In this document: positions 7,983-14,502 of the stretch, in pieces | Layout of the letters: the number at the start of each line of letters is the position of its first letter | Numbering within the stretch: the stretch's first letter is position 1 | NCBI GenBank assembly: GCA_044433365.1 | Contig: JAWXTR010000067.1 | Location: 1-17,465 of the forward strand | DNA from: CAMQVM01 sp044433365 | GTDB taxonomy: Bacteria > Bacteroidota > Bacteroidia > Bacteroidales > Rikenellaceae | Reading direction: 5' to 3' | Length of the DNA stretch: 17,465 nt | Notes under the pieces: model-generated | Database searches by the model: none | What the model saw: the letters and a program-made list of their open reading frames with translations, nothing else | What the model was told of the DNA's origin: nothing | Translations under genes and position numbers: made by a program

Positions 7983-8029
7983 AAAGGGAGGCAAAAATTA
8001 ACAACACCCTTAATTTCTGCACTCCCTTT
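7983..8029. repeat. Small two-part hairpin between repeat copies B and C
   Basis: Outer arms AAAGGGAG (7983-7990) and CTCCCTTT (8022-8029) and inner arms AAATTA (7995-8000) and TAATTT (8011-8016) nest around the loop ACAACACCCT. Just before it, GAAAGTTCCCT (7969-7979) resembles a second, broken right end of family 1. The rest of the gap (8030-8074) is AATTATGAATT-like sequence. Confidence 0.5.
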
Positions 8030-8074
8030 CGTAAAAACTATGAACTATGAATTATTACTATGAATAAAAACTCT

Positions 8075-8237
8075 AGGGGAGTTCTAATAATTGGTTTTAT
8101 TTGATTTTTTATTTTGAGGTTTTAGATTTGGATTTTGCAAAATGTGGGCGTAGCGGTGTCTACGGTGCATTTTGTAAAATTCAAAGATGAAGCCTCAAAA
8201 TGAAAAAGCGTTAAAATCCAATTTTTAGAAGTTCCCT
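8075..8237 (+). repeat. Family-1 palindromic repeat, copy C
   Basis: Same orientation and same core length (162 bases, GGGG at 8076 to CCCT at 8237) as copy B. Differences from copy B are TTTG for TTCG in the left arm, GGG for GAG next to the central hairpin, GTGTC for GTGCC in its loop, and G for A just after it. The central stem CGTAG/CTACG is unchanged. It ends five bases past the stop codon of the zinc dehydrogenase gene, so it would form the 3' end of that operon's transcript. Confidence 0.95.
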
Positions 8238-8242
8238 ATACT

Positions 8243-9304
8243 TTATTTTATCTCTTCATCAAATACAATAGCCACTTTACCACATTTACCCTCAGCCATT
8301 AATCTGTAAGCCTCTGAAGCATTGTCAAGAGTGAAGCGGTCGGTCACTAAATCTTCTGGGTGGATACCCCAACGCACGATACGCTCGACAACCTCTTCCA
8401 TTTTCCAGATAGAAGTCACCCACGAACCATAAAGAGTTTTTTGCGCATGTAGCATATCTTCAGATGGATTAAACTCAACTGTACCTCCTTCACCTACAAA
8501 TGCAATTTTGCCCCATTTACGAGTTGCACGGATTGCAAGCTGACGACCATGAGTATTGCCCGAACAGTCGATAGAACGCTCAACACCATTACCGTTAGTA
8601 AGAGCTAATATTTTGTCAAGAGCATTTTTGTCCGACATTACAACAGCGTCGCAAAGACCCTTTTCAATTGCAATATCCATACGTGATTGTACTGTGTCAA
8701 CACCGATAACCTTTTCAGCACCCATAGCCTTAGCAAGCATAGCTGTCGCTAAACCAACAGGACCAAGACCTACTACCAAAACTGCATCGTTACCACAAAC
8801 ACCGATTTTCTCTAAACCTTCGTAAGTAGTACCAAATCCACAAGCCACTTGAGCACCATCGGTGTAAGTTAATGAATCTGGAAGAGCTACAAGGTCTTTC
8901 TCCTCAGCTAACATATATTCAGCCATACCTCCATCACGCTGCCATCCATAAGCACGACGATATTCTGATGTACAACTAATCATAAAGCCACGACGACAAT
9001 CGTTGCAAACACCACAACCAGAGATGTGGTAAACGATTACTCTATCGCCTTTTTTAAAGCGACGTAGACCCTCGCCTACTTCAACAATTTGACCACATGG
9101 TTCGTGTCCACAAATTTTATTTTGGTATCCTTCTGGACCTTTACCTAGATGTTCACGATAGATACAACGAATATCACTACCACAAATAGTAGATGATTTC
9201 ATTTTGATAAGCACCTCACCATGTCCTGGTTTTGGAATATCTACCTCTTTTAATTCTACTGTGCTGTTACCTGGTAGGTATGCAGCCATCATTTTATCTG
9301 CCAT
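8243..9304 (-). CDS. Zinc-dependent medium-chain alcohol/polyol dehydrogenase
   Basis: A cytoplasmic dehydrogenase of the MDR superfamily, 353 residues, with an N-terminal GroES-like catalytic domain and a Rossmann domain. Catalytic zinc ligands are C41 (CGSD), H67 and E68 (GHEPCG); the structural zinc site is the cysteine set C97, C100, C103 and C111. The nucleotide-binding loop is GLGPVG (179-184), and the acidic D203 at the end of the following strand (VIGVD) suggests NAD rather than NADP. The sequence sits nearest to sorbitol/threonine dehydrogenase-like enzymes, so a polyol or sugar substrate is likely but not proved. It is the third gene of an apparent minus-strand operon after the permease and the aldo/keto reductase, 60 bases from the latter. 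Two nearby internal ATG codons make the exact start slightly uncertain. Confidence 0.88.
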   Translation of the reverse strand: MADKMMAAYLPGNSTVELKEVDIPKPGHGEVLIKMKSSTICGSDIRCIYREHLGKGPEGYQNKICGHEPCGQIVEVGEGLRRFKKGDRVIVYHISGCGVCNDCRRGFMISCTSEYRRAYGWQRDGGMAEYMLAEEKDLVALPDSLTYTDGAQVACGFGTTYEGLEKIGVCGNDAVLVVGLGPVGLATAMLAKAMGAEKVIGVDTVQSRMDIAIEKGLCDAVVMSDKNALDKILALTNGNGVERSIDCSGNTHGRQLAIRATRKWGKIAFVGEGGTVEFNPSEDMLHAQKTLYGSWVTSIWKMEEVVERIVRWGIHPEDLVTDRFTLDNASEAYRLMAEGKCGKVAIVFDEEIK

Positions 9305-9319
9305 AATATCTGTATATAG

Positions 9320-9350
9320 CTATAAATCATTAATTATTAATCATTTATAG
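9320..9350. other. Intercistronic AT-rich hairpin
   Basis: CTATAAAT and ATTTATAG pair around an inner ATTAA/TTAAT stem with one C-C mismatch, forming a near-perfect 31-base stem-loop between the reductase stop codon and the dehydrogenase start. It may act as an mRNA processing or stability element within the operon; it could also be chance in AT-rich DNA. Confidence 0.4.
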
Positions 9351-9364
9351 TTTGTAATTTATAA

Positions 9365-10372
9365 TTATTTTTTAATCGTTCCATCTAAATCCCAAAGATC
9401 CTCCCAAGTAGCACCTTCCCAACAGAAAACTTGACCTTTGATAAAGCGGTTGTTTTTGTCAACGCCTTTAATAGCATCCATCTGAGCATCAGTTAATGGA
9501 TCTTCGATAGAAGAGCGAAGATTTGCCATAAATTTCTCTGGTTTTACAGAGAATGGGATAATGATTTCGCCACGTTGAACAGCCCACTTTAAGCAGACAA
9601 CAGCAGGATGAACGCCATGTGCTTTTGCAATTTCGCAGATTACTGAATCTTCGATAGGCACAGTGTCGGTCTCTGTTTTGTCACGATCTGGACGATTTGG
9701 CGAACCAATAGGGCAAAAGCCTATAGGTTGCACACCATTTTCAACCATATAGTCGTAAAGCTCTGGCTGTTGGAAATGTGGATGTATCTCCATCTCGTTA
9801 ATTACTGGGCGAATTTTGCAATCTCTAAGGATTAACTCCATTTTCGCCTTAGTAACATTGGATGTTCCAATATTTTTAACAAGACCCATCTCTACAAGCG
9901 ACTCCATACAACTCCATGTTTTCATGAAATTTTCATGGATGTATGGCACTGCATTTGGATCACGAGAATCTACCGAAACTCCTTTAGCATGAAAATTTGG
10001 GAAAGGCCAGTGAACTAAATATAGGTCAACATACTCTAACTGCAAATCAGAAAGCGACTGTTTGCACGCTTCAATTACATTAGAGTGCTGATCGTTCCAA
10101 AGCTTTGATGTAATCCAAAGCTCATCTCGTGTAACTGTGCCCTCAGCTATAAGCTCAGCGATTGCTACACCTATCTCTTTCTCATTTCCATACACTGCTG
10201 CACAATCAATATGGCGATAACCACCTCTAACAGCAGCTTTTACCGCCTCAGCGATAGTTTCATTATCGTAATTGTCTGAACCAAATGTTCCAATACCCAC
10301 GGCTGGAATAACCGCACCATTACTCAATGTTCTTTTTGGAACAAGATTTGGATTTACTGTTAAAATTTCCAT
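9365..10372 (-). CDS. Aldo/keto reductase
   Basis: A soluble (beta/alpha)8-barrel NAD(P)H oxidoreductase of 335 residues that should reduce an aldose or aldehyde, or run in reverse. The catalytic tetrad is complete: D56 and Y61 (HIDCAAVYGNE), K90 (ITSKLW) and H121 (LVHWPF). The C-terminal phosphate-binding region IIPFSVKPEKFMANL is in the expected place, where most relatives have IPKS; here it reads IPFS, so the usual lysine of the cofactor phosphate site is replaced by phenylalanine. That may lower NADPH preference. The start ATG at 10372 gives a normal N-terminal strand (LSNGAVIPAVGIGTFG). It lies between the permease and dehydrogenase genes, with a palindromic element (10407-10573) in the gap upstream. 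Together with the polyol-type dehydrogenase it could make an aldose-alditol-ketose relay. The substrate is not known. Confidence 0.9.
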   Translation of the reverse strand: MEILTVNPNLVPKRTLSNGAVIPAVGIGTFGSDNYDNETIAEAVKAAVRGGYRHIDCAAVYGNEKEIGVAIAELIAEGTVTRDELWITSKLWNDQHSNVIEACKQSLSDLQLEYVDLYLVHWPFPNFHAKGVSVDSRDPNAVPYIHENFMKTWSCMESLVEMGLVKNIGTSNVTKAKMELILRDCKIRPVINEMEIHPHFQQPELYDYMVENGVQPIGFCPIGSPNRPDRDKTETDTVPIEDSVICEIAKAHGVHPAVVCLKWAVQRGEIIIPFSVKPEKFMANLRSSIEDPLTDAQMDAIKGVDKNNRFIKGQVFCWEGATWEDLWDLDGTIKK

Positions 10373-10406
10373 ATATTTCTAAAATTTTATTAATCTTTTT
10401 ATAAAT

Positions 10407-10573
10407 TAAGTAGTGTAAAACAATTATTGCCATATTCTTAATAGCACTCTTGGAGCGATATTTTTCACTATTAAATCTCAATATAGAACCACTATATTTT
10501 CGATTCAATAGCAAAAAATCTCATCTCCAATAGCACTATTAAAAATACACCAATAATTATTTTACCCTACTTA
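10407..10573 (-). repeat. Family-2 palindromic element between permease and reductase genes
   Basis: A 167-base imperfect palindrome. The ends are a 23-bp inverted repeat with two mismatches: TAAGTAGTGTAAAACAATTA (10407 on) against CCTACTTA-ending sequence at 10551-10573. Pairing continues inward: AATAGCACTCTTGGAG (10440-10455) faces CTCCAATAGCACTATT (10525-10540) with 13 of 16 matching, and the apex AATATAG/CTATATT (10480-10498) has the loop AACCA at the centre of the element. It ends four bases from the permease stop codon. A 34-bp exact copy of its left end lies inverted at 6529-6562. Its sequence is unrelated to family 1. Confidence 0.85.
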
Positions 10574-10576
10574 CTA

Positions 10577-11929
10577 TTATTTCTTATGAAAAATAGTATA
10601 AGTTCTGTAACCAAACACTGCAATCACTACAAAACAGATAAACGGAATTATAAACGAAACATTTACCGCTGGCATACCCCAAACAGTACCTTTATCTATA
10701 ATTGCAGCCTGCATTGGAGGCATTATAGAACCACCTAAAATTGCCATAATTAGACCAGCTGCACCAAACTTAGCATCATCACCAAGACCCTCAAGCGCAA
10801 TACCATATATTGTAGGGAACATCAGCGACATACAAGCCGACACTGCTACTAAGCAGTAGAGACCACGAATATCTTGGAAACCAATAACTCCACAAATCAA
10901 CGCCCCTCCAACAATTGAGAGCACCATAAGCAATCTACCAGGCGAGACATAGCGCAGAAGGAATGTGCAGATAAATCTACTTAAACAGAACATTACCATT
11001 GCAAAGATATTATACTCTTGCGATGTAGTCTCGGCAAGCGATTCGCTCATACCCGAGTTGACCAACACACGTGTACCATATTGAATAATAAAAGTCCAAC
11101 ACATAATCTGAACCCCAACATAAAAGAACTGTGCAATTACGCCCTCACGGTATTTTGGGATACGAGTAATACGACGAAGCACTGCACCAAGATTCATACT
11201 ATGGTCGGTATCTTGATTATTAGGCATTTTTGAAAACTTAATAACTAGTAGTAGAATTATAACCACTAAACCTACAGCTACATAAGGCGATATTAACACA
11301 TCTAAATCAGCCGCTTTTACAGCTTCAAACTCACTTTCTGATAGCATTGCACGAGCATTGGTATCCATAGGGTTTAATTTAGCTAAAATAAATTCTTTGG
11401 CACAGAACATGCCAAGCAATGAACCGATAGGGTTGAACGCTTGCGCTAAGTTTAGGCGACGAGTTGCTGTCTTTTCGTCGCCCATACTCATAATATAGGG
11501 GTTAGCGCTGGTCTCCAAAAAGGAAAGCCCACAGGTAAGGATAAAATATGCTGCTAAAAACGGATAATACTCTCCAATTGAAGCAGAGGGTATAAATAGT
11601 AGCGCACCTAACGCATAAAGCGAAAGCCCAACTAAAATTCCTGTTTTGTAAGAATACTTTCTAATAAAAAGTGCAGCTGGAAAAGCCATCGCAAAATAGC
11701 CACCATAAAATGCCAGCTGCACTAAAGCCCCATCAGTAACGCTCATTCTAAAAATTTTAGAAAATGCTTTTACCATTGGGTTTGTGATATCATTTGCAAA
11801 TCCCCACGCAAAAAATAACACTGTCACTAAAATGAAAGGAATTAAAACTCCTTTCTCAATAAGTTTGGGCTGCTGTAGCGTCTCTTTTTTTGTGTTAGTA
11901 GTCTCTTTCTTCATTAAATTTGGTTTCAT
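10577..11929 (-). CDS. fucP: Sugar:H+ symporter, probably L-fucose permease
   Basis: An inner-membrane major facilitator protein of 450 residues with about 12 hydrophobic segments, close to FucP of the fucose/glucose/galactose:H+ symporter group. Diagnostic stretches are FFAWGFANDITNPMVKAF (39-56), QLAFYGGYFAMAFPA (71-85), YKTGILVGLSLYALGALLF (94-112), LETSANPY (138-145) and LNLAQAFNPIGSLLG. E139 aligns with the essential E135 of Escherichia coli FucP. By my ungapped recall alignment the first-helix acid is D47, three residues before the position of E. coli D46, which is N50 here. It is the first gene of the minus-strand set with the reductase and dehydrogenase. The long upstream region carries two inverted repeats suited to an operator. 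Fucose is the likely substrate; another hexose is possible. ATG at 11929 or codon 6 could be the start. Confidence 0.82.
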   Translation of the reverse strand: MKPNLMKKETTNTKKETLQQPKLIEKGVLIPFILVTVLFFAWGFANDITNPMVKAFSKIFRMSVTDGALVQLAFYGGYFAMAFPAALFIRKYSYKTGILVGLSLYALGALLFIPSASIGEYYPFLAAYFILTCGLSFLETSANPYIMSMGDEKTATRRLNLAQAFNPIGSLLGMFCAKEFILAKLNPMDTNARAMLSESEFEAVKAADLDVLISPYVAVGLVVIILLLVIKFSKMPNNQDTDHSMNLGAVLRRITRIPKYREGVIAQFFYVGVQIMCWTFIIQYGTRVLVNSGMSESLAETTSQEYNIFAMVMFCLSRFICTFLLRYVSPGRLLMVLSIVGGALICGVIGFQDIRGLYCLVAVSACMSLMFPTIYGIALEGLGDDAKFGAAGLIMAILGGSIMPPMQAAIIDKGTVWGMPAVNVSFIIPFICFVVIAVFGYRTYTIFHKK

Positions 11930-12084
11930 AGTTTTCTGTTGTGATATGTTAGACGCTTAAATTATTTTTATTTTTACATCACCTTTAAAGTGCTGTAAAC
12001 TTTAAAAGCAATATGTTACACCTTACTATTACTGACAACTATTAACTACAAATACCAAATAACTATCAATAATTAATTTCAATA

Positions 12085-12092
12085 CAAAAATA
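12085..12092 (-). promoter_or_regulatory. Candidate -7 box for the permease operon
   Basis: Minus-strand TATTTTTG followed by TA matches the Bacteroidetes -7 consensus, about 155 bases upstream of the permease ATG. A TTTG lies 15 bases further upstream, shorter than the usual 19-21. The 19 bases at 12083-12101 are identical to 1012-1030 upstream of murI. Confidence 0.45.
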
Positions 12093-12106
12093 GGTTAAAA
12101 AGTAAT

Positions 12107-12122
12107 ACAAAGTTCACTTTGT
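12107..12122. promoter_or_regulatory. Palindrome at the permease promoter, possible operator
   Basis: ACAAAGT-TC-ACTTTGT is a perfect inverted repeat with a 2-base spacer that overlaps the -33 region of the proposed permease promoter. A bound regulator here would control the sugar operon. About 20 bases further upstream are GCAAACGATTAC (12139-12149), which resembles the CG-centred operators of LacI-family proteins, and CGAAAAAGTTTCG (12149-12161), an inverted repeat with a 3-base spacer. No sugar regulator gene is present in the window. Confidence 0.45.
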
Positions 12123-12483
12123 GGCTTATAAATCACCGCAAACGATTACGAAAAAGTTTCGAAAATTATATAATATACTAATTTTCAGTATTTTAATTGT
12201 TTTTAGCGTATGCTCGAAAAATATCATAAATTTACAAATTATAGCAAAAATAGATTAAATTCAAATAATAATTCTTAAAATCATACTATTTAAATATCAT
12301 TTTATTTATTTTTTTTAAAACATGAAAGCGCATTGATAATGTCAATAGTTTTTTAGGCTTTATATTTGATAAAACATGGTAAGTAAAGTCAAAAAACAGC
12401 AATTAATAGGTTAAGAATTATGACAAAAAATGAAAATAAGCTAAAATTTTTATTATTTTATAATGTCTCTACATAATTTTAAT

Positions 12484-12491
12484 TAAATTTG
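12484..12491 (+). promoter_or_regulatory. Candidate -7 box for mlaE, fixes its start codon
   Basis: TAAATTTG matches TAnnTTTG exactly. Transcription would begin near 12498, leaving a leader of about 18 bases before the ATG at 12516. This argues against the in-frame TTG at 12489, which lies inside the promoter box itself. No -33 TTTG is visible at the usual distance. Confidence 0.55.
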
Positions 12492-12515
12492 CACTCTAAG
12501 AAATTAAAAAAAATT

Positions 12516-13265
12516 ATGATAATAGAAAAATTTGAAGAGTTAGGACGCTATACAATGCTTATGGGCAAAGTGTTTTCTCACCCTGTAAAGAGAAAGATAT
12601 TTTTCAAACAGCTTGTAGATGAGATGGACAAATTGGGTCTAAACTCTGTAGCAATTGTGATTATAATATCATTTTTTATAGGTACGGTTGTGGTTATACA
12701 GATGGCAATCAACCTTGAGAATCCATTTATTCCAAAATACCTTATCGGTTACGCCACACGTGAGACGCTAATTTTGGAGTTTAGTTCCACAATTGTAGCA
12801 CTTATTCTTTCAGGCAAAATAGGGTCGAATATCGCCTCTGAAATTGGCTCAATGCGCATTACAGAGCAGATAGATGCACTCGAAATTATGGGTATAAACT
12901 CTGCAAGTTATCTGATTTTACCTAAGATTGTGGCTGCTCTATTCTTTTTCCCTTTCCTTACACTGCTAAGTATGTTTTGTGGAGTTATTGGGGGATATAT
13001 TATTGTATTTTCGCTAAATTCGATTACTCCAAGTCAATATGTTATGGGGCTAGGTTCATTTTTTAAGACCTATAGTGTAATTTATGGTGTCACTAAAGCG
13101 TTTGTATTTGGATTTATCGTTACCTCAGTAGCCTCATTTTATGGTTATTATGCAAAAGGTAGCTCACTGGAGGTGGGGCGTTCGAGTACTAAGGCGGTGG
13201 TAACATCTATTATCGCAGTGCTTATATTTAATCTTATTTTAACTAAAATGTTCTTTAGCTACTAA
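12516..13265 (+). CDS. mlaE: MlaE-family lipid transport permease
   Basis: The inner-membrane permease subunit of an MCE/Mla-type ABC transporter that moves phospholipids between the inner and outer membranes. The 249-residue protein has an amphipathic N-terminus and about five hydrophobic segments (near 43-63, 80-100, 134-168, 190-215 and 228-246). The family signature SGKIGSNIASEIGSMRIT, continuing EQIDALEIMG (99-126), is intact. The ATG at 12516 gives the usual MIIEKFEELG beginning and follows the promoter box; an upstream TTG in frame is rejected. The ATPase partner mlaF follows after an unusual 207-base gap containing a terminator-like hairpin. The substrate-binding MCE subunit (mlaD) is not in the window. 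Confidence 0.92.
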   Translation: MIIEKFEELGRYTMLMGKVFSHPVKRKIFFKQLVDEMDKLGLNSVAIVIIISFFIGTVVVIQMAINLENPFIPKYLIGYATRETLILEFSSTIVALILSGKIGSNIASEIGSMRITEQIDALEIMGINSASYLILPKIVAALFFFPFLTLLSMFCGVIGGYIIVFSLNSITPSQYVMGLGSFFKTYSVIYGVTKAFVFGFIVTSVASFYGYYAKGSSLEVGRSSTKAVVTSIIAVLIFNLILTKMFFSY

Positions 13266-13342
13266 CGCCAATAAAGATTTGAAAAATCTTCTTCCGCTTT
13301 TTGCGAGCGGAGCGAAGCCGTGAGTGGAAACGAACGATTTTT

Positions 13343-13366
13343 GCCAGCCCAAAGGGCGTGCTTTTT
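13343..13366 (+). terminator. Intrinsic terminator between mlaE and mlaF
   Basis: GCCAGCCC-AAA-GGGCGTGC followed by TTTTTCT is a GC-rich stem with a T-run, in the plus orientation. It lies in a patch (about 13290-13362) markedly richer in G and C than the surroundings. That patch also holds two smaller stems, AAGATTT/AAATCTT (13274-13290) and CCGC/GCGG (13294-13310). The patch looks like an inserted repeat. If active, it would uncouple mlaE and mlaF transcription. Confidence 0.6.
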
Positions 13367-13472
13367 CTAAAAAAACATTAACAAAAGTTATTTTTATATA
13401 ACTCGAGTTGCAAAAATAGTTCAAAATAGCTCGAAAATTTCAAACCTTTATTCGCATTACTAATTGTGCTTT

Positions 13473-14234
13473 ATGATAAAAATTAATAATGTTACAAAAC
13501 AGTTTGATGCTTCACGCAAAGTTCTCGACTCGGTGTCGGCACAATTTGAAAGCGGAAAAACAAACCTAATTATTGGACAAAGTGGTTCGGGAAAAACTGT
13601 ACTACTTAAATCACTTGTGGGACTTCATGAAATTAATGAAGGAGAGATATTTTACGACGATGTTTGCTACTCGAAGTTAACTGAAAAGGAGAAGAAAGAT
13701 ATTCGCACTAAGGTGGGGATGATTTTCCAAGGTGGTGCACTATTCGATTCACTTACAGTAGAGGAAAATGTACGTTTCCCTCTCGATATTTTTACCGAGC
13801 TTTCATTAGCCGAAAAAACAGAAAAGGCACAAGCCTGTTTAGAGCGTGTAAATTTGTCGCACGCCCGTGATTTGTACCCTGCCGAAATTAGTGGTGGTAT
13901 GGTTAAGCGTACATCGATAGCACGTGCAATTGTAAACAATCCAAGATACCTATTTTGTGATGAACCAAACTCTGGATTAGACCCAAAAACATCAATTGTT
14001 ATTGACGATTTAATCAAAGAGATTACAATCGAATATAATATCACAACAATTATCAACACCCACGATATGAACTCAGTGATGCAGATTGGCGATAAAGTGG
14101 TGTTTATCCATCAAGGTAAAAAATGGTGGGAAGGCAATAAAGACTCTATTTTGCATAGCGACAATCAGGAACTAAATGAGTTTGTTTTTGCATCAGAGAT
14201 GGCAAAATTGGCAAAAAAGAGCATGAACCGATAA
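13473..14234 (+). CDS. mlaF: MlaF-family lipid transport ATPase
   Basis: The cytoplasmic ABC ATPase expected to drive MlaE. From the ATG at 13473 it has 253 residues. Walker A is GQSGSGKT (35-42), the Q-loop is Q86 (IFQGG), the signature is SGGMVKR (140-146), a form typical of Mla-type ATPases, Walker B is FCDEPNSGLDP (161-171) with catalytic E164, and the switch histidine is H197 (NTHDM). An in-frame TTG at 13464 would add three residues (MCF) and is unlikely to be the start. No clean TAnnTTTG box was found just upstream; TTTATTCGCA at 13447-13456 is a poor candidate. It is followed closely by the PspC and aroC genes on the same strand. Confidence 0.93.
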   Translation: MIKINNVTKQFDASRKVLDSVSAQFESGKTNLIIGQSGSGKTVLLKSLVGLHEINEGEIFYDDVCYSKLTEKEKKDIRTKVGMIFQGGALFDSLTVEENVRFPLDIFTELSLAEKTEKAQACLERVNLSHARDLYPAEISGGMVKRTSIARAIVNNPRYLFCDEPNSGLDPKTSIVIDDLIKEITIEYNITTIINTHDMNSVMQIGDKVVFIHQGKKWWEGNKDSILHSDNQELNEFVFASEMAKLAKKSMNR

Positions 14235-14262
14235 TTTATTTATAATTCAAAATTTAAAAAAA

Positions 14263-14454
14263 ATGTCAAACGGAAAACAATTAAGAAGATCAGTCGATAA
14301 CAAGGTTATCGGAGGAGTTTGTGGTGGCGTAGCAGATTATATGTCACTTTCAGCAACTACAGTACGCATACTTTTTGCACTATTAGTGCTTTGTGCAGGT
14401 TTAAGCCTTTGGGCGTATATAATTATGTGGATTCTAATACCAGCAAAAAGCTAA
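14263..14454 (+). CDS. Small PspC-domain membrane protein
   Basis: A 63-residue protein that is essentially one PspC domain: basic N-terminus KQLRRSVDNKVIGGVCGGVADY (5-26), then one long hydrophobic segment (about 35-59) ending in the typical MWILIPAKS. PspC-type proteins sit in the inner membrane and in enterobacteria belong to the phage-shock envelope stress response. Stand-alone short versions like this are common in Bacteroidetes, and their function is largely unassigned. It lies 28 bases after mlaF and 48 bases before aroC and may be cotranscribed with them; a link to membrane lipid balance through mlaEF is only suggestive. Confidence 0.88.
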   Translation: MSNGKQLRRSVDNKVIGGVCGGVADYMSLSATTVRILFALLVLCAGLSLWAYIIMWILIPAKS

Positions 14455-14502
14455 AAATATATTAAATCCCAAAATCACACATATAGAGAGTTAAAATAGA
14501 GA

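Larger units (their letters stand above)
11930..12515. promoter_or_regulatory. Long AT-rich divergent control region, no gene
   Basis: This gap of nearly 600 bases separates the divergent permease and mlaE genes and holds no credible ORF. Visible items are an inverted repeat CTTTAAAGT/ACTTTAAAAG (11983-12008), a minus-strand -7 box (12085-12092), a palindrome (12107-12122), CG-containing sites (12140-12161), a second minus-strand TATTTTTG (12245-12252), and plus-strand -7 boxes TATATTTG (12361-12368) and TAAATTTG (12484-12491). The unusual length suggests more control than housekeeping genes need, presumably for the sugar operon. Confidence 0.5.

Noticed and set aside
10320..10514. Minus-strand 64-codon reading frame overlapping the 5' end of the reductase gene
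   Set aside because: Most of it lies within the palindromic element, it has low-complexity K/I/N-rich composition, and it overlaps a confident gene on the same strand in another frame.
12489..12515. TTG start that would extend MlaE by nine residues
   Set aside because: The TTG is part of a perfect -7 promoter box (12484-12491), and the ATG at 12516 gives the usual family N-terminus.
13239..13424. Minus-strand 61-codon reading frame in the mlaE-mlaF gap
   Set aside because: It runs through the hairpin-rich patch and into mlaE, has no recognisable protein features, and the minus-strand TATTTTTG nearby lies downstream of its ATG.
13464..13472. TTG start that would extend MlaF by three residues
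   Set aside because: The ATG at 13473 begins the protein directly at the first strand of the ATPase fold, and the added residues have no support.
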